The notes under the pieces are model-generated. The model was given only the letters and a program-made list of their open reading frames with translations, made no database searches and was not told the origin of the DNA. This document shows positions 11,401 through 22,754 of a DNA stretch of 64,000 bases, one piece after another. Position 1 is the first letter of the stretch; each line of letters opens with the position of its first letter. Origin of the DNA: Clavelina lepadiformis (taxonomy: Eukaryota > Chordata > Ascidiacea > Aplousobranchia > Clavelinidae); assembly GCF_947623445.1 (NCBI RefSeq), contig NC_135248.1:3596977-3660976 (forward strand), given 5' to 3'. The translations under genes and the position numbers were made by a program.

Positions 11401-14400
11401 AGAACTCCGCCTTAAAGCTGAGGAAGAACTCAGCAAATGGAGAGACGATGTTGAGCATCTTCAAAGCACTTCTGGTCTGCCGTTGAGTATGTCCCAAGTC
11501 CATCAGAACAAACTTGATCCAACGGAGATTGAGAATGAAAGTGGAAGGTTAGTTCTTGAGGTTTTGTATGAATTTGATCTTTTGAGCTGACAAATGCGGT
11601 TAAAGTTGATACTCCAATTTAAAAAATGACCGTTTCAATATATCCCGGTACTTGCAGACAAATCATTTTTTATGCATCATATTTTTGTGTATTTGCAAGC
11701 ATTTTATTTTAACCACGAATTTAACACTTACTTTTTTTTCGATGCTATAAATAATCATTGTTGCAGTGAAATCGACGCAACGGAATTGGTAAATGAATTA
11801 CAATCTTTAACTGACGAACTGACCAAGCTTAAAAGAGAAACTTCCCAACACTCACTTTTGCTGTCACGTGTCTGTGATGATCCGCGGATAAGAGACTCAC
11901 TCATGTCTGTTGATTGTAATGGATTGAGTGATTTAGGTACAAATAAAGTTGACCAATGCTAATTCACACAAGCGAGGAATTGTATGGGAGATATATCTGT
12001 CCACCGGACTGCAATAGTGGGGAATTTTTTGAAAAAAGGGATTGAAATATTTCTTCCATACTTTCATAAATTATTTAGTGATGTTCATAAGTTTTTTGAA
12101 TTTTCCAAGGATTGTTGACAAGAGAACTTGACTGAGTAAAAGTTAAATCTTGCATATTTCTCAATCACTCTGATTTACTCTACAGTTTTTGTTATTTAAT
12201 GTGTTTTATAGTTCTCACTGAGACAAACCCTCCGCCTTTGGTAGATTCTACTTTCGGAATAATCCCAAGTTTTGACAACCGGTAAACATTATACATGAAA
12301 TTTTCTTTATTACTTACCATGTCTGCTTCTTGATGAACAAGTTAGTCCAATGATACAAAATACGAAAACTTGTGTCAAAGCTCAAACTGACAATTGTTAA
12401 CAACAGACAGGTGGTTGCAGCATCCCCGGGCACGTCATTTGATATGTCACAATCAACCAGAGATTGCCTTCCAAAGGTATCTTCCCTTGCCATTTCAAGG
12501 TATGTTTTTACGACATGCTTTTACTTGAAGTTAAAGTTGACGGCTCTGTTATTTTATATCGATGATTTTTTCACGTTTGCAATACTCAATACCAACTCAT
12601 ACTCGAACAAATGTTTCACATTCTTTGATGGTAAATCCAATGTCAGACACCTCAGCACCGTCTTACGAATGTAATCTCAGTTTCTACTTACAGAGAGATC
12701 CATGCGTCTGAGAGCAATGCAACTAATGATGAAAGTTCTTCATCTCATACAATCCAAATTCCACCGGTACCCAATAACTTAACAAGCGCGTTCACTAATA
12801 TACGACTGGCAAAATCTCACGAATTGGCTCAACCTCCGCCAATTGTCGATGACACTGGTGATAACTTGTCATCTTATTACAGCACAGTTACTGGTTTGTG
12901 GAATAATCTTGTTCATATTTCATAATTGATTAATCAGTATGGTTGAGATCTTTCATATATGAGTGGCATATAATATACTGCAAATATTAGTAATAGTAGT
13001 TTTTGACAAGTAAGGCCAAACCGGGGTACAAACAACGTGAATGTAGTGAAACGTGATGCTTTGTTGGCATTAATTGAACGATTGTTAACCTAGCTTTGCT
13101 TAACTCAAGATTTCAGGTATCTCAAAATAACTTAACTAAATGCCTGGAAAATAGATTAATGGTAATGGTTTTACCAACTTCAAATGACTCAAACTCCCTC
13201 CAGCATCAAGTTAATGAACTTCTGCTTATTATCGAAAATTTTACCATTTTTTGAAGGTATTGCCGATGAGAGAAACCATCACAATGAAAGGATAATCCGG
13301 GTCCCAATCCGTTCGAGTCCTGACAGTTTAAGTTCAGATTCTGGTACCGGGTCAAGCAACATAGACACGATGACGGAACCCACTATAGCGATACCGCTGG
13401 GTAACAACCAAGCGAGGCGGATGTCACCCTTAGGCTCGCCCAACGAGGAAAGGGTAGCCTTGCGCTACCCACCTAACCAACAGGGTATGAAGGCAATATG
13501 GCCAACAAACAAAAAAAACAATGCAAATTTGTCTCCACTGTGGCCGCCAAGTTCTTCGGGGTCAACTGCATCCTTTGAAGTGATAACAGGTCACCCGAGC
13601 AGTCCAACGTATGCGCCCTCTAGCGGCCTCATTGGGCAGCAACAGCAGCAGGCAAGGCCGCAGAACCAAGTGGTGAGTTTTTCTTTTGAAATTATTGCCT
13701 AATCCTGGATGTAAATTGTGTATGTGTTTGCACCAGTGACTTGTTTAATATTACTATATGAATGCAGCATAATCATTTTCACTAAAGTGCTTTCTGCACT
13801 ACATATTTGCTCACTCGTTATGTGAGTTTGTCAGTAGTGAAATGTATTTAGTTTACCATGCCTGTCATGTTTACATTACACATGATACATTTTATGCTAA
13901 AAATTACTTAGCGCAGCGCTTATAAATTTATATATTTGTCCTTAGGGTATATTTTGGCAGTAACATGTGTACTATGCTGCTTTGTACTTTCTTGCTCTGA
14001 GTAAATTGTTTTCCTGTCAGGAGTGTTTAACCATCAAATTTTTAAATGTAGGTTCGTCATGTTCCTCACGACTACCCTGCCACCAATTCTCTTCCAACCA
14101 GTCATCCTTCTATGAGGCCAGTCAGCCGAGCGCGGAACATCGAAGGAGACCTGGTAAATGCTCAATATTGTCTAACCCTTAAAAACTGTAATGTGTTCGA
14201 GTTATAAGCTATGGTGTTATTTTTCAGTATAAATGCTGATTTAAATTAAGTGACGACTGCTGTAAAATATTTTTGTGGATATTATTACTTAGTTTGACAT
14301 TCATTGAGCTTATGTGTTGTCTAAAACTCATATACAAAATGCAAGCATAGTTGGTTTATCCAACTAGTAATAATTCTCGACCAAATGTTACGTTAGTTGG

Positions 14401-14627
14401 TTGTCGCCGCACCAGAGCCAATGCCAAGACGCCGAGCGGCTGACAGAACAAATTCCAGTTCGCCAGAAATTGTCGATCTAACTGGCGGAGAAGAGGAACG
14501 AACGTTTATGACCGAAGCCAGCTCCGGCGTCAGACAGTGTCCCATGTGCAGTCTAAACTTTGGACCTAATATGTCGGAGTCTTCAATGTCGAGGCACATA
14601 AACAGTCACTTTGATGATGATAATTGA
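5403..14627 (+). CDS. TBK1/IKK-epsilon adaptor family protein (AZI2/TBKBP1/TANK-like)
   Basis: Fourteen exons: 5403-5478, 5628-5700, 8238-8394, 8664-8801, 9313-9465, 9763-9855, 11270-11547, 11767-11936, 12212-12281, 12407-12499, 12694-12893, 13257-13672, 14052-14153, 14397-14627. They sum to 2250 nt, or 749 residues, in frame throughout. Residues 67-82 (SHHALGVAYDHMKQKF) and 111-125 (EVTKAWEAYSEKCRE) match the conserved N-terminal coiled coil of AZI2/TBKBP1. Coiled coil continues to about residue 320. Exon 8 (about 323-379) has a leucine/acidic pattern like the TBK1-binding domain of that family. A long Ser/Pro-rich linker follows. At 697-702 EIVDLT followed by GGEEE is a textbook SUMO-interaction motif. 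C721, C724, H740 and H744 form a UBZ-type C2H2 finger, as in TBKBP1. The likely role is scaffolding TBK1-class kinases in the cytosol. An ATTAAA at 15040-15045 could be its poly(A) signal. The TANK/AZI2/TBKBP1 subfamily cannot be fixed by eye. Confidence 0.85.
5771..6613. mobile_element. Possible hAT-like element in intron 2 of the TBK1-adaptor gene
   Basis: The left end CAGGGGTGGGCAAACTTG resembles common hAT termini. About 840 bp further on, the sequence CAGTTTGCCCACTGTTG is its approximate inverse. The flanks do not give a convincing 8-bp duplication and no transposase ORF is visible, so the right boundary is uncertain. It lies wholly inside the 2.5-kb intron 5701-8237. Confidence 0.4.
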
Positions 14628-16593
14628 ACGATTCGGGCTAGCTTAACAAAAATCTCCTTATAGGTTTTTCTTTCAGTGCAGCAACCTATTTGTTTGAAGG
14701 TTATATAAGATTGCACAAGAGTGTTCGTGTTATATTTTGTTTTTGGACAAAACTTGCACCTGTGTACAAAAGTGTTCTATCTGTTAATCTGTATACTTCA
14801 AAGAAATTTCAAGAACGTCGGATGTGGTCTATTACAACTGCAATCAAACTTCACTGCTTTAATCGGTGCTATATCATTTCCTGCGTTTATATGCCGGTGA
14901 TTTTCATTTTTGAATCGCTGTGATATGCTTGACTCGCTTGAAACGGCTGATAACTTTTTTTATATGTTCTCTTGCATTTTCTCGCTATAAATTTCGCGGT
15001 TTCTTATGATCAGTATTCCTTGTCTCAGCCTTTCATTTAATTAAACTTTCTGTTGGGGCTTTCCAAGGCGATCGGGTTTAAACGACAACTTCTTTAAGAT
15101 CATTTTGATTTATTTTATGACGATTTCTTTCGTAGTTCGTGCCATGTGTATATCGATACTCTCCAGAATTGTTCCAAAAATAGAAATTTTCCTTCAGTGA
15201 CGGTTATCTGCATACATATGCTGTTTGGCTGGAGTCTGGAGTTTTTCTCCTGAAACAGTCTGGAAAGAAATCAATTCTTCGAAGAATTTTTTGTGTCGTT
15301 CATTGGATCGTTTGCGTGTCACGCAGCCATTGTTTACGAGTCATTGGAACTCATAATGAAAAATTGGTGAATGAAACTGCACCACCCCTCACGCAATAAT
15401 TTTCAGATCGCTTGCTGCTCGCGATGGGAGCTGCAGAATCTGATGTGTGTGGTGTTGTACGTACACTAAGGCATACAGATCTTCTCTGTGCAACCAGATA
15501 TATTCGTAGCTTTGTTAGCATGATAGGCCAAAAACTAAGAGCATATCTTGTCGTGTCAAACTTCTTGTTGTTACTAAGCACGTCAGATTGTGGTATCTGA
15601 TATAAAGTAATTAGAAAGCCCACTTAACATTCGCTTGGTATGGTAAGGTTTGCTGTGTCAACGTTTCATAGAACGCCTTCAAATTCTAATTTTTAATTGG
15701 CGTCATCGGGTTATGTTTGCAGAAGGAAAGGAATCTTATACCGAGTGATCGTTATAAGATAATTACAACAGGGAAAATAGTTATACAAAGGTGGGTTTTA
15801 GTTATTTAGGGTTAAACTTAAGCTAGCTAAATTTAGGTTAGGTTTACATTACTGCGTTATAACGTTTATGTTGGGTTAACAAGAAGCTTTGAATAGTTTT
15901 AATAGCTTCAAACGTAAGGTACGATTTTTTCGTTGAAATAGTTTACTTATTAGTCAGCAGTTCCGCACCGTTCAACGTGTCTTTTGTGCACTTTTATTAA
16001 AAACCAACACTTAATTAACCTTGGAGTGGGGCATCAACGTTTAATAAGTTGCCGAATTATGGCCTAAGCCACTTGTAACTTCCCTCAGTGATGGCAGAAC
16101 GGTTCTGTGGCGCAACTGGTAACGTGACTGCTGTCCACACAAGCGTGTTAGGCCCTCGGGGTGTGCTGTTGGGCAAGCCAATTAACCGGCAGCAGTGTAG
16201 CCTTCTTCGACTCCAAACGTGACAAAGAATTATCCCGTTGAAAGAAATCATCGAAAAGTGGAAGAGGAGAACATCTGCCTGAGCAAGCATTTAGCCTCAA
16301 ACACTTTTGTCCAATCGCTCGAGAGAAATTTACTGTACCTTTGCGTGCGTTACCAGCGTTGTGCTTGCTATGTCACACCTTGTGCTTACGCTACTGGTGC
16401 ACTTACAGTTAGTGCCGACTGCCATCCACAAACAAAGACGCAAAAAGCCAGCAGTAGAAATGTGGGTTCTTTTCTGTTTTAACAAATTATCCAAATCAAT
16501 GTAACGTGCTCTTGTTTTAAAGCGAGACAAAATTGATAAAACAAAGCAGGAAAAAATTTCAACACAATTTAACCTCCTGATATAAGGTCGCAT
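14628..16593. other. Convergent intergenic region
   Basis: This lies between the 3' end of the TBK1-adaptor gene (plus) and the 3' end of the nucleotidyltransferase-like gene (minus). It contains probable 3' UTR to about 15060, a degenerate stretch at about 15770-15930 related to the interior of the TIR element at 29469-29988 (shared GTTATAACRTTTA and GGGTTAAC-type segments), and a tRNA-like segment at 16098-16190. The many ORFs of 60-90 codons show no domain. Confidence 0.5.
16098..16190 (+). repeat. Possible tRNA-derived SINE head
   Basis: TGGCGCAACTGGTAACGTGA has an A-box match (TGGCGCAACTGG) in the context typical of tRNA-derived SINEs. The B box is not clear, so this may be a decayed copy. 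No body or tail could be delimited. Confidence 0.3.
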
Positions 16594-19185
16594 TTATGCA
16601 AGAATTTTAACTGCAGCGTAAATGAATATGTATATTAGAATAAAACATATCAAAGATATTATAGCATTGCGAATAAAAATGAAGTGTGATTGCGTAGTAA
16701 AAACGTTCCATGATAATAATGTTGGGTATATGCTACACTGTGGCATGCATAATTTACCGGTTTCGTATTCTTTCACAAACGGTTGATGGTGAAGATTCAA
16801 ACCAAGTGAAGTTTTAAAGTGGTTTGAGGCTTCAGCCCGGATTTTTTTGTATTCTTTCCAATCATTGGCATATTCGGCTTTTTCCTTATGACATTTTCCC
16901 AGCAATTTATAACAGTCACTTTTGAGACACGCAGCCGCATTATGTTGTTCGCAAAGTAGCAGAGATTCGTTTGCTTTGCCAATTGCAGCGTCATAATCGC
17001 CCAGCTGAAATAAACACCAACCGATGTGACAAAGAGGATCTGCTCCGTGTACTTTCTTCCCAGGCCAATCACGTTGATCGACTTGATTTTGATATTCAAT
17101 AGATTGTTTAAATTCGTTGATAGCCGCGTCGTATTGCTTGAGTTTGTATTTGCACAAAGCATTCGAATAGAAAAGATGACTTAAAAATTTAAATTTCCTG
17201 CTTTCAGATAAACTCAAAGCTTTAAGTTCAGGTTTGGCTTTTTCCATGAACTGGACGGCTTCTTGATGATAATGCAAGAAACACAAACAACTTGCCTTTC
17301 CCCAAATCGCTTTTGCTTTCAGCAATTGATCGTTTATTTCTTGTTGGCCGAGCCACTCTAACATAACGAGCGCTTTTCTGTATTGATGCGTGAAAGTATA
17401 CGCACTCGCCACATAATACCGTATCAACAGCTCATCTTCAAACAAAACATTCAACGATTTTTCTTGCAAATGACTTTCCCATTCACTGATGACGCGATCG
17501 TAAAGATGAAGCGAACCTAAGGTAATAAATTCGTCTACAACGTTCAAGCAAATATTGATTTTTCCATGGTTTAAACCGTTTACTTGTCTAAGCCCTTTCT
17601 GCAAATTATACGCGATTCGAAAGTAGTCGATCATACTTCGCTCTCCAACTATGTCCGTCAGTTTCTCATAAACTTTGTCATCCCGCCCATAGTAAAGGTG
17701 TTTTACATCTACGTAATCGTTTTGGCTATCTTTTTCCATATAAACTGCCAATCTCACTTGGCAGCTGATAGCAACAGCATATGACAAGAGATGGGCTGTT
17801 TCATTGTCGATTACATTGTTGACATTTAGTTCGTCGATGATTGAAAACGAGGATCCTGCATCAATGGAGTACATTCGTCCTAATGCGGAAACAAATAAAG
17901 TACTCGTACAATAGGCTAACCTTTTAATATCGCATTTGGTGGATGCATAAAGTGCATCGAGACTATTTAAGATGTCAAAATTTTTCAAATCTTCTTCCAG
18001 TTGTCGTATTAATGCTTCTTGTTGGGTATCTTTATTGCTCTGCAAAACAGCTTTAACTCCATCAGCAAAGTTCTTGTATGTTTGCTCGTCCCCGAATATC
18101 AAACAGTGTTTCATTATTACGTCGGCCAAGTGATACCCGTTTTTTAAATCCACATTTTTATCAAGATATTTTAACATTTCACTTACTGGTTTTATGAGCT
18201 CCGTTGTCCATGGTTTCTTCGGTGTCTCTTCCATTCTGCCAAGTGGCATCTTGCAGGCATAAACTTTCATTCCATCAAACGAAATACCAGATCTTGAAGT
18301 GTCAAAAAACCAGCTGGTACCATCTATTTTATTCTTATCAATCATGCTTGGAATGCCAACGCATGGAACTATCGTTTCCTGTAGGTTAAGTATGATGACA
18401 TGGAATATGACAGAGAACCAACGAAAATATTCCAACACTTTCCCATACTTTTCCTTTATCTGCACTCCTTCCTCTAGTAGTATGATGTGTTCAAAATCGG
18501 AGTAAGGTGTGATCTCTGACCTGGCTATTGAGCCCAATCCAGTAACTGAATATTTGCAGGGGGAGACACCCATTATTTTCTCGCATTTCCTAGATACAAA
18601 TATCATCATGTTTTTGTATTTCTGAGTTACTTGAGTTTGGATTGCTTTCATGTTTGCAGTTTTTTCTTTCTCTAAATCTTTTTTTGTGTTTTTTAAAACG
18701 TCATAAGTGATATTGCTTATAGTTTGTAAACTTCTTTTAGTTACTGTTCTCAGTTCCTTGGCCATTTCTTTAACTTTTCCTGCGATTTCCAACAAGTCGG
18801 AATCAACCATAACAGCGTCGGCTGTTTTCAGTAAATCCAAACAGAAATCTTTAAGAGATTGTATAAATTTTTCGTTGCAAGGTTGTCTACTCACGGCAGC
18901 GTTTAAAAGCGCAGCGCTTCTGATAATACTCAGCTTGTCCGGACTTCTCTTTCCATAAATTAAACCGATTTGATGGAAGATCTCCGCAGTTTTATAGGAA
19001 TCGGTTTCTTTTCCATTTTCATCGCAATAAAACTGCTTTAATTGCTCGCTCAATTTCAACTCTTCTTCCCACAAATCATCTCTGGTTGAATCGCGTCCGT
19101 TTTCTTTCCAGCGCTCGCTGTGAGCCTGAGGTAGTTTTTCGTGAGTATATTTTCTCGAAAGAACCTTACTTGTAGATGCAATCAT
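16594..19185 (-). CDS. Intronless nucleotidyltransferase-fold/TPR protein with C-terminal membrane anchor
   Basis: An uninterrupted ORF of 863 codons, unlike its intron-rich neighbours. Residues 40-200 are helical with no family I recognise. At 216-238 GLGSIARSE followed by YSDFEHIILLEE matches the polymerase-beta-type nucleotidyltransferase signature GS-x(10-12)-[DE]-h-[DE]; G218, S219, D230 and E232 would be the active-site residues. This arrangement recalls the GlnD/DUF294-like branch seen in uncharacterised invertebrate proteins. Residues about 560-810 have repeated A/Y/L helix pairs like TPR repeats. Residues about 834-863 are almost all hydrophobic (FIFIRNAIIS...YIFIYAAVKILA), which predicts a tail anchor with most of the chain in the cytosol. 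There is no signal peptide. The start is the first ATG of the frame. The substrate is unknown, and the nucleotidyltransferase assignment rests on the motif alone. An intronless copy could come from retroposition. Confidence 0.8.
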   Translation of the reverse strand: MIASTSKVLSRKYTHEKLPQAHSERWKENGRDSTRDDLWEEELKLSEQLKQFYCDENGKETDSYKTAEIFHQIGLIYGKRSPDKLSIIRSAALLNAAVSRQPCNEKFIQSLKDFCLDLLKTADAVMVDSDLLEIAGKVKEMAKELRTVTKRSLQTISNITYDVLKNTKKDLEKEKTANMKAIQTQVTQKYKNMMIFVSRKCEKIMGVSPCKYSVTGLGSIARSEITPYSDFEHIILLEEGVQIKEKYGKVLEYFRWFSVIFHVIILNLQETIVPCVGIPSMIDKNKIDGTSWFFDTSRSGISFDGMKVYACKMPLGRMEETPKKPWTTELIKPVSEMLKYLDKNVDLKNGYHLADVIMKHCLIFGDEQTYKNFADGVKAVLQSNKDTQQEALIRQLEEDLKNFDILNSLDALYASTKCDIKRLAYCTSTLFVSALGRMYSIDAGSSFSIIDELNVNNVIDNETAHLLSYAVAISCQVRLAVYMEKDSQNDYVDVKHLYYGRDDKVYEKLTDIVGERSMIDYFRIAYNLQKGLRQVNGLNHGKINICLNVVDEFITLGSLHLYDRVISEWESHLQEKSLNVLFEDELLIRYYVASAYTFTHQYRKALVMLEWLGQQEINDQLLKAKAIWGKASCLCFLHYHQEAVQFMEKAKPELKALSLSESRKFKFLSHLFYSNALCKYKLKQYDAAINEFKQSIEYQNQVDQRDWPGKKVHGADPLCHIGWCLFQLGDYDAAIGKANESLLLCEQHNAAACLKSDCYKLLGKCHKEKAEYANDWKEYKKIRAEASNHFKTSLGLNLHHQPFVKEYETGKLCMPQCSIYPTLLSWNVFTTQSHFIFIRNAIISLICFILIYIFIYAAVKILA

Positions 19186-21639
19186 TTTGAAGCCTATTCT
19201 TCATGTTGACATCAGTAAAATGTTTTCACATTTAGTCATATTATGTGCACCTGCAATATATATTTTCGTATCCCGAATCCTTTTTTGGATATAAAAGTGT
19301 TCCCAGTTTACACCGAAACAGATATTTGTCCGAGAAATACGAAATGGTTTATCCCTCACCACAATCTTCATCAGTACACTTATCTAAAACAGGATTGGCT
19401 TAAAACTTGTTCAAAGTTAAACCGCATTAAACAAAATCGAACATTGAATAGCTTTTCGTCTTGATGTAATGACATCATCAATGCAATTATGTATTGTGAC
19501 GTCGTCTCAGAATCAAACCGATTTATATTTATAACATTCCTCAAGTAACTGTTCTTTGCTGTGAAAACATTAATTTCCTGTACCCACAAAGCACAACCTT
19601 TTGACTTCATTGACATAATTTAGCGTTGCTTGTAATTATCATTGACGCGCCATTTCATAATGCTTAGCTTTGCAAGTTCGTTGAGAGCAAACACGTTTCA
19701 ATGTATTAACGTAAAATGTTTGCTGTTGATACAAAAATTTTCATTTCAGCCTTTCTAAAATCGCTCTTTTTCACCCTGGCTGTACGTGCCGGGCTGTTAT
19801 TTTTTTAGGGCTTTTGGTTGTGGAATGAACATATTAAATGCTAAATTTTATGGGTCTTCGTACAACTCCAAAAATTGTTTTAACATGCTAAAATTGTTAG
19901 AGGAAAGTTAACAGAAACAAAACGATTTCAATCACAGCTCCACAGCCGGTACATGTTACTCAAAAAAAACTTTCCCGTCTAAGCTAACGCTACACGAGAC
20001 CAGTAGCCTACGTCAGAACTTTCTAGGTGCCTGAGCGGTGTACAGCGTAGGCCTACAGCTGTACATAACACGATTTGCATAAAAAACGTATTTGCAAAGT
20101 CTTGCGTTTTAATTCCAAACGATTTTGTCTGCACGCTAAATGCGATTGCAGCACGTCAATGCATTCCTAAACAATCGCAACGGAATAAACTTCTTTGTTT
20201 TTCAAATTACTGCATGCTATTCAAAGTGGTCATGTGACTGGTTATGCATCTGACGAACATTCAAACAATGTGGTTGGTCATGTTTGAATAATATTTCTGA
20301 AATAACAAACAACTATACAGGATGAAACAAGCCAATTTGAGATATGCTGTTTCCTAGCATTACATTCGGTCTAAAATACCAGCAAAATTTAGTCAGTAAA
20401 AATTTGTCTACCACGAGGGTTGACCAAACGTCAACAGATCTGATATATATGTGAACCATTAACCACATCACGATCCTGACACGTTTCTTCACGAGATCAA
20501 GCGCTGCACGAACGACCGTTCTTTAAAACGTGCGTTGATAGGGTCAGAGATTAAAAACAATATCGCAATGATGGCAAATGGAGTGTACTAACTGCCAACT
20601 ACTTAAAGGTCTTGGACTTACTTGCCCCACACGCTAAACGGTGTTTTCTGGGGTCCAGTAATCTACTAAATGACTTGACTGACAGACTCGATCTAATCTG
20701 ATCAGCTTAATTCTAGAATCTAGAGCGGTTGTATAGTGCAACAAAATCTCTTTAGTGACGAAACAAAAAGAAACACCCCCAACGTAATTTACACGAAATA
20801 GCGTTTATTTCTAGGTGTTTGCTTTTGCACGCAATCCTTAAATATGCCTACAAGATAACTGGTACGCGTTTAATGTAACCATTCTATCAAATTTTTCTTA
20901 ATACACCTGAAGGAGCAAGCTTATGTTTGTGAAAGCTAGCTTTTGTAGTAAAATCAAAAATAAAATTAACCCTCAGAGTACGTGAACGTAAACCCGGCCC
21001 TATCGTAGTGTTGACAGAGATTGAAGTTTTGCATAGCCTCCTAAACTAAATCTCATCGTGTGAGGCCCGGCTTTGAAAGCTCCTATACAGACTGTACCCT
21101 TATATTACAAAATGGGTTTCTGGGCGGATACGCATCTTCGACACATTCAGTGCAGTCCCATACGGTACTGTATTGCGTGTGTGTGCAACCACAAACTGAA
21201 CATGACATGCGTTTCCTTTGATATTGTGTTGCAAGGCTGGTTTTAAGTCGAATGTTATTGGTTTTCTGTTGTGTGGTAGTTACAAGTTGAAGTCAAGCAA
21301 GTAAGCCTGCTTGTAAAATATTGCTTTCTTCTGAGGACTGATTTAACCAATTTCGTTATAAGTTAGAATGTTGCTTGTATATAAAGCAAGTAGCTGCTGT
21401 GAAAATTTATATCATAGTTTGGTTTCTTCTACAGTATACTACGCGTTATAATCAGAACTAGATTTTGGTAAGTACGAGTATTGTAGTCCATAGGGTTGCA
21501 GCTAAAATGCAGTCTTGCAAAAGTTCAAGTTACCAAGCTTAAGCTACTACTTTCTGTTGTTGGTAATATTTGCGGAACTTGCTTCATTGCTTTATCGAGT
21601 TTCACTTCCTGGATGGTTTGCCGCTGAAATGCGAGTTTA

Positions 21640-22192
21640 CCCTATCCTAACCAGGCTCGCGAGTTTACTAAAAAACTAGGTGTGGCCGACCCCGCACACA
21701 CATTTTCAATCGTTAATTACTAGAAAACTATACGTCGTAAACTGATCGGATTTGACAGATTAGTAGAAAAATCATCTGGCTTCCTGTATACATCATAACT
21801 GTAAAACTAAAGAAAGTGAATTTAGTGTAAATTAAGTATTTCTAAAAGTGACACATTTCTAGAAATTCTTCTTGTTACGCCGCGCCCCCGCTGTGCGGAA
21901 AACCAGCTGACCGCGAGAAGAGAACGAAAGAGAATAGTTAGTCGAGTTATTGGTGCGTAAATGAGTAATACGCTTCAATGCGGAGAGCAGAGCAAAGCAG
22001 AGGAAAATTATGAAAATATCGCAATATCTTAAAAATTACAAAATCCAACTTTATCAAACAAACATGGACATATAGCTGAACATTTTTTAGGAAAAGTCAC
22101 CAAATTTCAAGTTTCTACAGCAAACAATGCAACTGTACGCCATGTTTTGCTATGACAGTGTGCGGGAGAAGCCAAGCCTAGTTAGAATAGGG
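21640..22192 (-). mobile_element. MITE, stand-alone copy of a family also nested in larger elements
   Basis: The ends are inverted: CCCTATCCTAACCAGGCT on the left, and CCCTATTCTAACTAGGCT when the right end is read in reverse. TTTA on both sides may be the target duplication. It has no coding capacity. The same sequence recurs inside the three elements in the receptor gene (about 50680-51093, 52892-53444 and 56018-56430). The copy in 52602-53949 is nearly full length; the other two lack one end. The strand given is relative to the copies at 50680 and 52892. Confidence 0.7.
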
Positions 22193-22565
22193 TTTATTCG
22201 CCTGACTTTGATAACAGCTGCAAAATCCAAATCGAATGGTCCAATCTGGAAGCTCTTACGAAATGCTGTCACTAATTCACCGGAAAAATGGTACCCTCGA
22301 ATCTAAGTTTAAATTTCTCACATGGTAATCTAAATCTACATTATAAGATTACATAATTTATAGGTTTGGTGCCCATGCTAATCTTCCATCGGCATAGCAC
22401 TACTGTCTAGTTAACACCTTGCACGATTTAAACGTCTGGAATGCCGCTTATTTCGTTGGTATGATAACCCTTATCCTCTAACTGAGTCTTTGCACAACTT
22501 AAACCCTGCGATAGTTCGTTATCGCTCGAACTCCGGTTACCGAGCTAGTCTTTGTGCAAGATCCG

Positions 22566-22754
22566 ATTGCTACACATTTTTTATATAGGTTTTTACATTT
22601 TTTTATATCGTCTTGCCCGAATTTAGAACTGTCCACTGAGCAGGAGCAAGTATTGTTAACGCATTGCCCAAGGTCATTACAACGGTATTGAACACGGAAC
22701 ACAAGCCACTTTTGTTGAAAAGCCAGCGCTCGAACCACTCAGCAACCCAGCCGA
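22566..22754 (-). repeat. tRNA-derived SINE
   Basis: Read on the minus strand it starts GTCGGCTGGGTTGCTGAGTG, with an A-box-like TTGCTGAGTGG and a B-box-like GTGTTCAATACC spaced as in a class II (Ser/Leu-type) tRNA. An unrelated body of about 110 nt follows, ending in an A-rich segment. The 3' boundary is approximate. Confidence 0.55.

Noticed and set aside
16797..17162. 121-codon minus-strand ORF in a second frame
   Set aside because: It is contained within the 863-codon ORF in another frame and has no motif.
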